This document shows, one piece after another, positions 45,136 through 53,861 of a DNA stretch of 64,000 bases. Each line of letters opens with the position of its first letter. The first letter of the stretch is position 1. The notes under the pieces are model-generated. The model saw only the letters and a program-made list of their open reading frames with translations. It searched no databases and had not been told where the DNA came from. This DNA comes from Pseudomonas sp. FP2196 (GTDB taxonomy: Bacteria; Pseudomonadota; Gammaproteobacteria; Pseudomonadales; Pseudomonadaceae), in contig NZ_CP117445.1 in the NCBI RefSeq assembly GCF_030687715.1, positions 4,515,501 to 4,579,500 on the forward strand. The letters are read 5' to 3'. The position numbers were made by a program, and so were the translations under genes.

Positions 45136-46347
45136 GTGGCCGATTTATCAAGTGGTTCAACGGGGCACGAAGCCGGCGCTTCCGCATTAGGCTTTTATTA
45201 CCAAGCCCACTACGCCTTGCTGTCGCTGTTACGATATTCCACGGATGAGTCAGCAGTTTCCGTCGAACGACTCGATGACGTGCTACTGGAAGTGAATGGC
45301 GAGCACCTGCTTATTCAACTTAAGCATTCTCTCTCTAAACGGCCACCACCCGTCTCGCTGAGCTCAACAGCGTTGTGGAGGACGATCAAGGTGTGGATCG
45401 ATACGCTACCGAATGTTTCTCTCGCATCGACCAAATTCCATTTGATCGCCGTTGGAGCGATACCAAGCGGATCTCCGCTGCTTTCATTGTGTGAACAAAA
45501 CACTGATAGGCGTCCGCTTCTCATGGCGATGATAGAGGAGGCAAAACGAGTCGTAGACCTACGTGCTACGTCCAGTAAAAAAATCCTCCCCTTTGCAGAT
45601 CGCGCGCCAGGATGTGAGGCCTTCTTGGCATTAAGTGATTCGGCTCGTTCCAATCTGCTTAATCAAATCGAGATCTTCCCGAATAGCCCGGATATTACCC
45701 GGATCGAATATTTGATAGGGCAACAGCTGAAATTTACACCTGTTGAGTACCGTCCTCGTGTCGTAAAGAGACTCGTCGAGTGGTGGGGCCTTCAGATCGT
45801 ACATTCTCTGTGCGGTATGAGAGACCGAGCGATCTCGTTTACAGAGCTGCAGCAAATGTTGATGGAAATCGAAAGCGACTTGGTAGAAGACAACTTGTCC
45901 TGGGAGTTTGAGGACGCGATGTTCCCCCCAGGCCATTTGCCTCACCGCACCCTTGAGCGGCAGATTTCCTTGGTTAACGGCAGCAAAGTGGACTTGAAAC
46001 GTTCCACCCGAGATCAATGGCGATCCCATGAGCAACGATCTAGCTGGGTTTCCGATAATCCCGGTATGAAGCTCAAGGTCGCCAGATACGACTCCCGATT
46101 GATCGAACACTGGTCTGACTTGCATGAGCAAATGGTGTTGGACTGCGAGAGTCAAGACGAAGCGACTAAGCAAGAAAGTGGTCTTAAACTCCTGAGGTGG
46201 ACATATGACGACGCTCCAAAGAGTGTGGAGCCCATCTCTACGCCAAGCCGTCATTTCTATATCCGAGGAACCTACCAAACCCTTTCGATAGACCGTCGAG
46301 TAGGCTGGCATCCTGACTATATAGATCTTCTGGAGGATGAGTCTTGA
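45136..46347 (+). CDS. ABC-3C effector with REase-like N terminus
   Basis: A 403-residue protein. The first 70 residues fit the nuclease domain found in ABC-three-component effectors: GFYYQAHYALLSLL, VERLDDVLLE and LLIQLKHS, that is the E...DD...QxK active-site pattern of Mrr/Cap4-like enzymes. The rest is the helical C-terminal domain thought to contact the other components. The start is GTG at 45136 with AGGAG upstream. It is first in a three-gene operon, overlapping the next by 4 bases. The family assignment rests on the domain order and partners. Confidence 0.75.
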   Translation: MADLSSGSTGHEAGASALGFYYQAHYALLSLLRYSTDESAVSVERLDDVLLEVNGEHLLIQLKHSLSKRPPPVSLSSTALWRTIKVWIDTLPNVSLASTKFHLIAVGAIPSGSPLLSLCEQNTDRRPLLMAMIEEAKRVVDLRATSSKKILPFADRAPGCEAFLALSDSARSNLLNQIEIFPNSPDITRIEYLIGQQLKFTPVEYRPRVVKRLVEWWGLQIVHSLCGMRDRAISFTELQQMLMEIESDLVEDNLSWEFEDAMFPPGHLPHRTLERQISLVNGSKVDLKRSTRDQWRSHEQRSSWVSDNPGMKLKVARYDSRLIEHWSDLHEQMVLDCESQDEATKQESGLKLLRWTYDDAPKSVEPISTPSRHFYIRGTYQTLSIDRRVGWHPDYIDLLEDES

Positions 46348-46829
46348 TAGTCGCTCACGACCTCTATGCTGAAACGAATCCTGCGTTCTGCTCCTACATC
46401 CTTGCAACCTTTGCATCGGCCTACGAGCAGGAGAAGTCCAGCGGCCCAGAGATGTTGCTCTGCTATGCAGCACTGCCCATTGCATTATCAGGCGATCTGG
46501 AAAAAACGTTCTCCGGGACGAACCGCCTGACCGGGCTTCTCGAGTGGCTACAAAGAAATCCGGTCGTCCAGATTGACCTCCGTGAACGCATCGATAACTC
46601 GGCAGAAATCGTCACTGAAGCAATCCAGTTCGGATGTTTTTCGAAGCTCCTGACTATCAATGAACATGGCCTTGTGTCGACAGGGACGAAGTCCACGAAC
46701 AAGAGCGTGATCAATCGGCTTAGCTCTCCTAATCTGAATGCCTTCAAACGCGCCCGGTCATTGGGATATTGGATGGCAATGGCGGGGAGCACCCGCACGA
46801 CACTCAACATGATGGGATTGACTGTATGA
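46344..46829 (+). CDS. ABC-3C middle component
   Basis: A 161-residue helical protein, between the effector and the ATPase genes and overlapping both by 4 bases. Start codon TTG at 46344. Size and place match the middle component of ABC-three-component systems, which bridges the effector and the ATPase. No catalytic motif is visible. Confidence 0.7.
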   Translation: MIVAHDLYAETNPAFCSYILATFASAYEQEKSSGPEMLLCYAALPIALSGDLEKTFSGTNRLTGLLEWLQRNPVVQIDLRERIDNSAEIVTEAIQFGCFSKLLTINEHGLVSTGTKSTNKSVINRLSSPNLNAFKRARSLGYWMAMAGSTRTTLNMMGLTV

Positions 46830-48766
46830 GTCGCTGGAACATTGCGAGCATCTTTTTCCTTGGGGAAGAAGGCCGACTGAGAACAATCACCCTAGAGCCA
46901 GGTGTAAACATCATCACCGGCGCCTCTGGTACTGGAAAATCTACGCTCATCAAGGCTATCGATTACTGCCTGGGATCGAGCGAATGCGAGCTCGCCGCGT
47001 ATGTACGTCGTCACAGCATCGCTGTTGGAGTCAAATGGATTTCCGATGGCGCTGAAATGATCACGGGCCGCATAGTTCCACCACTCGCTCAGAAGAGTAG
47101 CGGGAGCATGTTTGTTAGCACCGGCAGAGATCTGCCACTGCCTCGGACGATAAGTGAGTTCGAAGGCGCTACTACCCTCAAGTCAGCGAAGGCGCTCATT
47201 GAGCGAGCCTTTGGAATCGGAGATCTTGCCGGAGACTCGCGTGAAGCTGGCGTGCAGCGCTGGCGTGCGTCAGTGCGCCACGCCACTGCCTATATGTTTG
47301 TGACCAAAGAAGTCATCAACAACGAGAAGGCCCTACTCCACGGATTAGATCAGGCAGACGAAGCGAAAGGGATCATTGAAACGATGCCCTATTTTCTTAG
47401 GGTTGTGAACGAAGAATCCGTGATTCATGAACGGAAGCTACGTGAACTGCGCCAACGATATGATCGGGAAGAGCGTCGTCAGCGCACTCAGAAAGCGTCC
47501 GACAGTGAGTTCAGGACAGTTGCGATGCGTCTTTTGATGGACGCTCAGCGCTGCGGCATGATCAGCGCTCTCCCGGACAGGCAAATTACGGAAGAGGGTC
47601 TTAAGGCCACCCTTGATGCAGCTCGAAGAAGCCCTGCAAGTCGCTCGGTCAATCCTGACGAAAGTGAGCTGCCAGCTTTATACGCCGAGCGAAGGAAGCT
47701 ACTGAGCCTGTTGGACAATCAACGTCGCAAAGTGCGTGCAACTCAAACCGTGCTAACGGAAATGGAAGATTTTAGAGGCACGGTACAGCGCCAATACGAA
47801 AAGCTGGAGCTTTCAGAACATATTAGCAAGATGGGTGAAGTGTGTCCGGTATGCGATGCGCCTTCCCTGAAGGGTCGGTTAATTGCAGGTGCTTTGCAGG
47901 CCACCCTTCAGATCATCCGCTCAGAAAGCGTTGCTGTCGAAAGCGTAAAGCCCCGACTTGTGGAGCACGACCAAGTGCTTCATGACGAACTCAGAGATAT
48001 CAATGTCGATCTGAAGGCAGTGAACGAGCGGATTGCAACATGGGTGCGGCAAAACGAAGAAAACAAAAGGTTTGAGTCGGCTTCGACTTACCGGGCGAAC
48101 CTGCTAGGAAAAATTTCACTCTTTCTTGAGCTCAGCCCTGCTCATCGGGCTGCGGCTGTTAGCCTTGATGTGTTGCGTACTCAGATCGAAGAGCTGGAAG
48201 CGAAGGTCGACCATGCTGCCAGGAAGGTGCTCTTGGATAGAGCGCAACGCAAGGTCTCGGAGAGAATGACGAAATCAATCGTTGACCTACCGACTAAAGA
48301 GCCATGCTTCGATGTAGACATTGAATTTTATGCACGCCCACCCGAAGTGGCGGTCATTGAACGGGGACAGAATGCCGTCCTGCGAATGATAGACCTAGGC
48401 TCCGACGAAAACTGCCTAGCAATTCATGTTGCCCTCACTTTTGCCTTGCAATCGTTCTTCAAAGAAGTAGGAGCGCCAGTACCGGGCTTCTTGGCTTTCG
48501 ATCAGATAAGCCGCCCCTACTATCCGACTCGTGGTGAAGATGAAACCTTCCTCACAGGTGAAGACGAAGAGATTCTGGCAATGCGCAAGCACATCAATTT
48601 CTTATTCAATGAAACGGCGACTCAAGAGGATCTTCAGGTACTATTAATCGAACACGCCTACTTCGCTGATGATCCCCGCTATGTGAGTGCGACAAGGGAA
48701 CGATGGACTCGCACCTCTGGGAATGCATTGATCCCAATGGACTGGCCGCAGCGATCTGAACAGTGA
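46826..48766 (+). CDS. ABC-3C ATPase (DUF3732 type) with CxxC hook
   Basis: A 646-residue SMC/Rad50-like ATPase. Walker A is GASGTGKSTL (about residue 31). Coiled-coil arms run from about 200 to 480 and carry a hook-like CPVCDAP between them (about residue 345), as in Rad50. The DUF3732-type C terminus has VPGFLAFDQISRPYYP as Walker B, and the sequence ends in TSGNALIPMDWP. The ATG at 46826 overlaps the middle component by 4 bases. ABC-3C systems are predicted anti-phage systems in which the ATPase senses a DNA or protein state and licenses the nuclease. Confidence 0.8.
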   Translation: MSRWNIASIFFLGEEGRLRTITLEPGVNIITGASGTGKSTLIKAIDYCLGSSECELAAYVRRHSIAVGVKWISDGAEMITGRIVPPLAQKSSGSMFVSTGRDLPLPRTISEFEGATTLKSAKALIERAFGIGDLAGDSREAGVQRWRASVRHATAYMFVTKEVINNEKALLHGLDQADEAKGIIETMPYFLRVVNEESVIHERKLRELRQRYDREERRQRTQKASDSEFRTVAMRLLMDAQRCGMISALPDRQITEEGLKATLDAARRSPASRSVNPDESELPALYAERRKLLSLLDNQRRKVRATQTVLTEMEDFRGTVQRQYEKLELSEHISKMGEVCPVCDAPSLKGRLIAGALQATLQIIRSESVAVESVKPRLVEHDQVLHDELRDINVDLKAVNERIATWVRQNEENKRFESASTYRANLLGKISLFLELSPAHRAAAVSLDVLRTQIEELEAKVDHAARKVLLDRAQRKVSERMTKSIVDLPTKEPCFDVDIEFYARPPEVAVIERGQNAVLRMIDLGSDENCLAIHVALTFALQSFFKEVGAPVPGFLAFDQISRPYYPTRGEDETFLTGEDEEILAMRKHINFLFNETATQEDLQVLLIEHAYFADDPRYVSATRERWTRTSGNALIPMDWPQRSEQ

Positions 48767-48841
48767 AAACAGTCGACTGAGTGCTGTTGCAGAATTTTTC
48801 CATTACTAACTACAGATAACGCAGAGGCGCTATTGGTACGT

Positions 48842-48920
48842 GCTTTCGTGAACCGAGCCTTGGCACGCCTGCGTCTGGGCCCTTCGGGCTTCCATCCTGC
48901 ACGCTGCGCGCCCCGCTTGC
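48842..48920 (+). repeat. Dispersed island repeat, copy 4
   Basis: GCTTTCGTGAACCGAGCC, variable middle, CCCTTCGGGCTTCCATCCTG, ACGCTGCGCGCCCCGCTTGC. It begins 75 bases past the ABC-3C operon. Confidence 0.75.
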
Positions 48921-48997
48921 CCGTATCGATCCGACATCGCGGCCTACCGTGTACTTGAAAGAAAGTCTTCGGCACCTCCCTACGCTTACGGAGATCA

Positions 48998-49360
48998 TCA
49001 GCCATTTTCAGTGCCTCGATTCCGACCTGCAGTCAGTCGACGATAAAGGGTGGCAAGGATGCGAGCGTCTAGCAGCGCATGATGTGGAAGCTCGGGCTGC
49101 TCTACGTCGCTAAGGTGATCTACGTTGAGATGCCTGAATAGCTGAATCAAATTGGTTGCGCGATTGGCCACATTTGCTGGCCAACGGTGATTTACGTAGG
49201 CCAGCTGGCAAAAGAAATCCCAGTCCCAATCCGGGGCGTCAGAGCAAATCTCGAGCGGGCCTTCAAGGTTACTCAGGAAAGCGAGCAGTGAGGTTTGAGC
49301 TTCGACCAGGGGTTGCCCATGTTCAGGTAGGTTGAGCTGAGGCAGGACGTTCTGGATCAC
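48998..49360 (-). pseudogene. Truncated DEDDh exonuclease-like protein
   Basis: The 120-codon frame ends with HHALLDARIL, the H-x(4)-D end of a DEDDh 3'-5' exonuclease, and has DWDWDFFCQLA before it, but the N-terminal DTEFT-type motif with the first two acids is missing. The frame continues open upstream as DCSDFVIQNVLPQL and then becomes unrelated. It is therefore a 5'-truncated gene, probably cut by an insertion or recombination at about 49.4-49.5 kb. Confidence 0.5.
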
Positions 49361-49857
49361 GAAGTCACTGCAGTCCTTCGTCTGGTACCCAGCATCGGAC
49401 GATTTTGCCGTTACCTTGAGTTCTGAACCCTTTCTGCAAAAACCTTGGAATGAAGTGCTGTCGTATCCCTGACATGTCCTGCCCCCTCAGATCTTTACGC
49501 ATTATGCTGCCTTGGCGATTGCCGTCTAGAACGCTGGCCGGGGCAGGCCTAGGCGGTTTCTTCCTCGGCCTGGAAGACCTCGATAAGCTTCTAATTTCGA
49601 TATTAAATGTAACTTAGCCGAGCCGAAATTTTTCAAAACTATCCACAGCTATAAGACTTAACCCGCACCACCGCTATTAATAGGCAGTGCACCCTACGGA
49701 GACAAGATATCTCTTAGGCCTTGGGCACACCATCATGGCGACTTACTCAAGGCCAAGCATAAGACCTTTTCGGCTTTCCGCCCATTGAACGGTGCACGCA
49801 AATATGGCACATTGACATCCACCCGATGTACCAAGCCAACTCACTCAAGGAAGAATT
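49361..49857. other. Intergenic region, no intact gene
   Basis: About 500 bases. It holds the 5' remains of the truncated exonuclease and no convincing frame; sequence becomes AT-rich before the next gene. Confidence 0.35.
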
Positions 49858-50790
49858 ATGCTAAACATGCATATACCCACAATTGAAAATTACTCTGCTG
49901 AACACGCTGATTGGTATAAGGGCTTCTCGACCGCATTCAATTTATCACAGTTAAGCAACTATTTATTCTTAAGCTACCTAACTACGCAAGTATCACAAAA
50001 CGAACACATCCTCGAAAACCAAATGGAGTACGCAATTGGGATAAAGGACTGCAAAAACGAAGAAGAACGCGACGACTTACTAAATAGTATCGATATTCTA
50101 GACATGCTTAACCAGATCGTCGCCGACTTCGCATCAACAGACCGCAAACACAACGAAATGTTATTCTATAGAGGCTTATCCATTCACGGATACCATGATA
50201 AAAATGTGAAAATCGATTTAAAAGAAATATTAAATTCAACAACGGAAAAAAGCTGGAACAAAGTTATAAGAGGATTAGTTAACGTATTTGAATTCCTATA
50301 TCTTTTTTCTGTAACAGAAGACCATCTTAAAGTTATTGTAAACCTTGATAATACCAAAAGTGTAATAGGCAAAGCATTGAAGGACAAGCCAGGTATCATC
50401 GAGCACTTTGAAACTGATTTCAAGATGCCACGAAATTTTATAATAAAACTGTGGGAATTCTATGTGGAAGTCAGAAACATATATGCTCACAGCTTTGGCT
50501 ACATTAATGAAAAGGACAAGGAAAACCTTGCCAGAAAACGCGAAGAATTCATCGAGGCATATGATAAGCTTCCTATCGACTGGCATCTTTTTGAGCACGA
50601 CTTAATGGATGACTTCTTTAATGATGAAAAAATATCCGTAGGAAAGATGTATTTGATCAGCGTGAGCGAGATTTGCATATTTAAAAACTTTGTTCGGATA
50701 TTCATTCCCCAACTATCACGATGGGAAAAGCGCATATCATTAGAGGCCATCGACGGACAAGCCAAGAACGCTGACATTAAAACATCATAA
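49858..50790 (+). CDS. AT-rich HEPN-like protein
   Basis: A 310-residue, mostly helical protein with the HEPN motif RNxxxH in VEVRNIYAHSFGYI (about residue 205). No other domain is recognised. Its base composition is far lower in G+C than its neighbours, marking a separate import. The ATG has AAGGAAGAATT in front. A stand-alone HEPN protein in a defence island is often an RNA-cutting toxin or abortive-infection factor; this is inferred. Confidence 0.6.
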   Translation: MLNMHIPTIENYSAEHADWYKGFSTAFNLSQLSNYLFLSYLTTQVSQNEHILENQMEYAIGIKDCKNEEERDDLLNSIDILDMLNQIVADFASTDRKHNEMLFYRGLSIHGYHDKNVKIDLKEILNSTTEKSWNKVIRGLVNVFEFLYLFSVTEDHLKVIVNLDNTKSVIGKALKDKPGIIEHFETDFKMPRNFIIKLWEFYVEVRNIYAHSFGYINEKDKENLARKREEFIEAYDKLPIDWHLFEHDLMDDFFNDEKISVGKMYLISVSEICIFKNFVRIFIPQLSRWEKRISLEAIDGQAKNADIKTS

Positions 50791-50970
50791 CCTTTGCAAG
50801 ATGATCCGCCCATCGCAGCCTATACCCAGAATATGATCCAGCGCTCGGATGATTAGCGCTTTGTCAGCATGTTCAAAATTCGGCGCCCCCTTTAGCTTCG
50901 CTCTGATGCCCTCGCATTGATTACGAAACGCAGGTTCTGCTCCAGAGCCTGCGATTTTCAACGTCAGCAT
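50785..50970 (-). CDS. Possible small hypothetical protein
   Basis: A 61-codon frame from an ATG at 50970 with TAAGG in front, ending in the tail of the AT-rich gene. No family recognised. It may be a remnant. The remaining stretch to 51292 has no better candidate. Confidence 0.3.
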   Translation of the reverse strand: MLTLKIAGSGAEPAFRNQCEGIRAKLKGAPNFEHADKALIIRALDHILGIGCDGRIILQRL

Positions 50971-51292
50971 GCCTTACTCACAGCGCCCTAACCAACCCAT
51001 CATGTCGTCGGAGCCCGAAGAACAAAGATCCCCATCTTCCTCGAAAATTTTCAATTGACTTCGATTCGGGCGGCGCTTCGTCCCCGACCAGCCAGGCACC
51101 ATTGCCGACAAATGGTTACCCGTGCCGCTGGCCGTAGCGACATCCCATTCATCACCGAAAATGCGCACACGAGCGCCTGTAGTGCTGAATTATTAGGATA
51201 TGTCGCTGGCAGCTTACAAGCGTCTTTGATTCTCGCAGCCCGAGCTTGCGTTGAGCGCGACGAGCGCTTCAACCAAGCAACAATCACATCAG

Positions 51293-52636
51293 TTAAGGCG
51301 CTATTACCTGCTCGTGAGATTGGAACGTCGAATAGCCGAACGTTACCTCATCACTATCTGCGCCACGAGAATCGTCAGCGATGCTATAAATCCTCGCAGC
51401 CAAAACACCACCTTCTAGGTTTCGAACAAGAAAGACTTCCCCTGTCCTTACCGTATAGCTACGTGAACTGCTGTCGTAGGCGTCAAATGACAATGGTTGG
51501 TTACTCTTAGCGTTTTTGACGCGAGCCACTCGTGTTCCAGGGCAACTGTAAATGTGAATGGAATCATCACTTGCCTTGCTGAAACTGATATCGAAATACT
51601 GGCCATTTCGAGAATGTATTCTAATCTCGCCGTTTTGCGTGGAGTAATCAAAGGTGATGAACTCAAGTCCCTTATCAGCGATAGCAATTGGCGCCGCCCT
51701 TCTAATAGCCTCGGCCTCAGCGGCCTCAACCTCCCGTACATCTTCGACCACTTCCAGTTCTACTCCGACTTGACTGAGCAACTCCGCTAGGTGAAGGATC
51801 TGCAAATTTCTCCCGCCTGAAGCCCTGCGGTATTCATCCAAGAGCTCTGGACGAGGATAAACACCCGCGCGGTTGGATCTTACAAACCAGTCGGCTTTCT
51901 CTTCCCCTGTAACAAAAATCAGATCTTGCTTATGGTTCTCGCCTATTTCTAAAATCGTGCGCCAAATCAAATAATCGCCGATGCCACCGTCATCCTTGCC
52001 TGCATCCTTGTAACCTGGTGGCCTCTTAAGAATACGCCTGGCCTTCCAGTCCTTATCAACTTCTGATCGGTCGATTTTTGTATCGATTACAACGTTCTCT
52101 GAAAAGATTTCGTCGTACGCTTGAGTGACTGGATCGTCTCCACGCCAGCCCTTCATACGATCAATCAGCGTCTGCAGTCGCTTCGCATATTCGGAGCCCG
52201 CTTTCTTCAATTGCTCAGCAGCATCCAAAGCAGGAGCGGCTTCTACCAACTCTTTAAAGCAGTGGGGAATTCCGCCAACGATATTACGAGCTGAACTGGC
52301 TTTGTCCTGGACAGTTTTAAGGATATTCGACAACTCGCCATCTCGGTTGCTCACAAACTCGCGTATCACACGGCCTGGCACTTTGAGTCGCCCGCTTTTG
52401 GCTAAGCCCATAAGCGCGTTTTTGATTTCCTTAAACTCTCGCCCGCCTACCTTGTAGGGCACCAGCAACACATTCGTGTCTAATACGACTAGCACGTCCG
52501 GGTCATCTGCACTTTTGATTTTGGACGGTTTGAGAAGGTGGCTGGCATCAGGGAAACACTCCTCAAGCGCCCAAGCGGGGAGTGATAAGTCATCGTTCTG
52601 GCTATCATTGGATTTGAGATTCTCAGGTTTTCCCAC
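51293..52636 (-). CDS. PIN-like domain nuclease protein
   Basis: A 447-residue protein. The first 280 residues carry a PIN_8-like domain: VVLDTNVLLVPYK (acid 1), REFVSNRD, GIGDYLIWRTILEIG and DLIFVTGEEKADWF, giving the four acidic residues of PIN ribonucleases. The C-terminal 120 residues are beta-rich and not recognised. The GTG at 52636 with AGGGAGAAATT upstream is the best start; ATG 52669 and GTG 52693 lack ribosome sites. It is a single gene divergent from the GIY-YIG-like gene. PIN_8 proteins occur in defence islands; role inferred. Confidence 0.65.
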   Translation of the reverse strand: MGKPENLKSNDSQNDDLSLPAWALEECFPDASHLLKPSKIKSADDPDVLVVLDTNVLLVPYKVGGREFKEIKNALMGLAKSGRLKVPGRVIREFVSNRDGELSNILKTVQDKASSARNIVGGIPHCFKELVEAAPALDAAEQLKKAGSEYAKRLQTLIDRMKGWRGDDPVTQAYDEIFSENVVIDTKIDRSEVDKDWKARRILKRPPGYKDAGKDDGGIGDYLIWRTILEIGENHKQDLIFVTGEEKADWFVRSNRAGVYPRPELLDEYRRASGGRNLQILHLAELLSQVGVELEVVEDVREVEAAEAEAIRRAAPIAIADKGLEFITFDYSTQNGEIRIHSRNGQYFDISFSKASDDSIHIYSCPGTRVARVKNAKSNQPLSFDAYDSSSRSYTVRTGEVFLVRNLEGGVLAARIYSIADDSRGADSDEVTFGYSTFQSHEQVIAP

Positions 52637-52951
52637 GAATTTCTCCCTGTCTGATTGAGTGCTGCGCATAACTGCGACGAGGCATTCTGCCACTAATGCT
52701 GTTTGCCATCAGCTTTTGACTGGAGGAAATCCTACTAACTAATCTTGTGGGTCAGGAATACTTACCATTCGGGTCTAGCAACAGAGTGCTTGCAATTTGC
52801 TGCGGCGCTGCTCTGGGTGGTAGCTCTTACCGCACTTCCTAGAGCAGGGCGTCTGTTTTAGAGACTCCCATGGTGGTAACTTACGTCGTCTAATCCCGGT
52901 CATTGGCAAAGTGTCGAAATTACGTGCCACCACCGCACTCATAGGTGAGTC
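52637..52951. other. Divergent promoter region, no gene seen
   Basis: About 315 bases between the PIN and GIY-YIG-like genes; nothing recognised. Confidence 0.35.
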
Positions 52952-53500
52952 ATGCCAAAAAATCTAACCGCACGTATTGAGAGTCTTCGCACTGTTACCT
53001 TTCAGCGTATAGGAAGGAATTCGCGAGGCAATTTGGAGTACCAGGGGAATGAAAGGGGCGTCTTACCACCGCCCACCAATGAGTCTGGATTTTACTGGCT
53101 GTACACTGACTATTCGACGGAAGAGCTCATTGCCTCCCAGAAAGGGTATAAGCAAAAAGCAATAGACTTACCGCTCCTCGCAGGCCTTCATGATGGGCTT
53201 TCCAACGTGTGCTCAATCAAACACGAAGGTTTCAGACTGGTGTACAACGGCATCGCCGAGAAGCTTTTTCTTCGCTCCCGAATAAGCCAACATTTCAATG
53301 GGGGAAATGGAACCGGTAGCTTGCACATTTCAGACTCGACGCTGAATAACCTTGAACGCTGGCGAGTCTCTTATGTAGCTACGTCCGCGCTTTCCTCGCA
53401 CCGTGATGCCGACTCACAAACTTACATTGGCTTGCACGCAAAGCACTATGAAAGGATGTGGCGGCTGGAGCACGGCTGGCCCATTTTTTGCTCGATTTGA
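52952..53500 (+). CDS. GIY-YIG-like nuclease protein
   Basis: A 182-residue protein with a GIY-YIG-like layout: GFYWLYTDYS (in place of GIY), FRLVYNGIAEKLFLRSRISQ (the YIG strand with the catalytic-type Arg helix, about residue 100) and a late Glu in MWRLEHGWP. Spacing between the two halves is longer than usual (about 50 residues), so the fold is likely but not certain. It lies 360 bases before the Gabija-like pair, same strand. Confidence 0.5.
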   Translation: MPKNLTARIESLRTVTFQRIGRNSRGNLEYQGNERGVLPPPTNESGFYWLYTDYSTEELIASQKGYKQKAIDLPLLAGLHDGLSNVCSIKHEGFRLVYNGIAEKLFLRSRISQHFNGGNGTGSLHISDSTLNNLERWRVSYVATSALSSHRDADSQTYIGLHAKHYERMWRLEHGWPIFCSI

Positions 53501-53861
53501 AAGCAAATTGTTCATCCGAGAGCCCAGTCCAAAACTGGGTACTGCGCCAATAAGCCCAATTCGAGCATCATGGTAAGCACCCGGCATTGTCAACAGGGTA
53601 GCGACGCTAAGAAGAGGTGGTGCCCGTTTAGGTGGCTGTGGGATCCGCAGTGAAGCCATGATGCAGAGCCAGAATTATCCGCGCTTGAGTAGGCAACCGC
53701 GACCCACCGTTCCACATGCGGTCTTTGCAGCCTCGGGGCACTTGCAACTTATCTGCGCAACATCCTGAACAATTCATATCTCCGCCGAGTGGTGACATGC
53801 AGGCACAAGACTATGCTCAGGGAGGCATTAGAACGGATGCTGGGAAGAGAGGCGCAAAACA
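53501..53861. other. Intergenic region before the Gabija-like operon
   Basis: 360 bases; short frames only, no recognised element. Confidence 0.35.
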
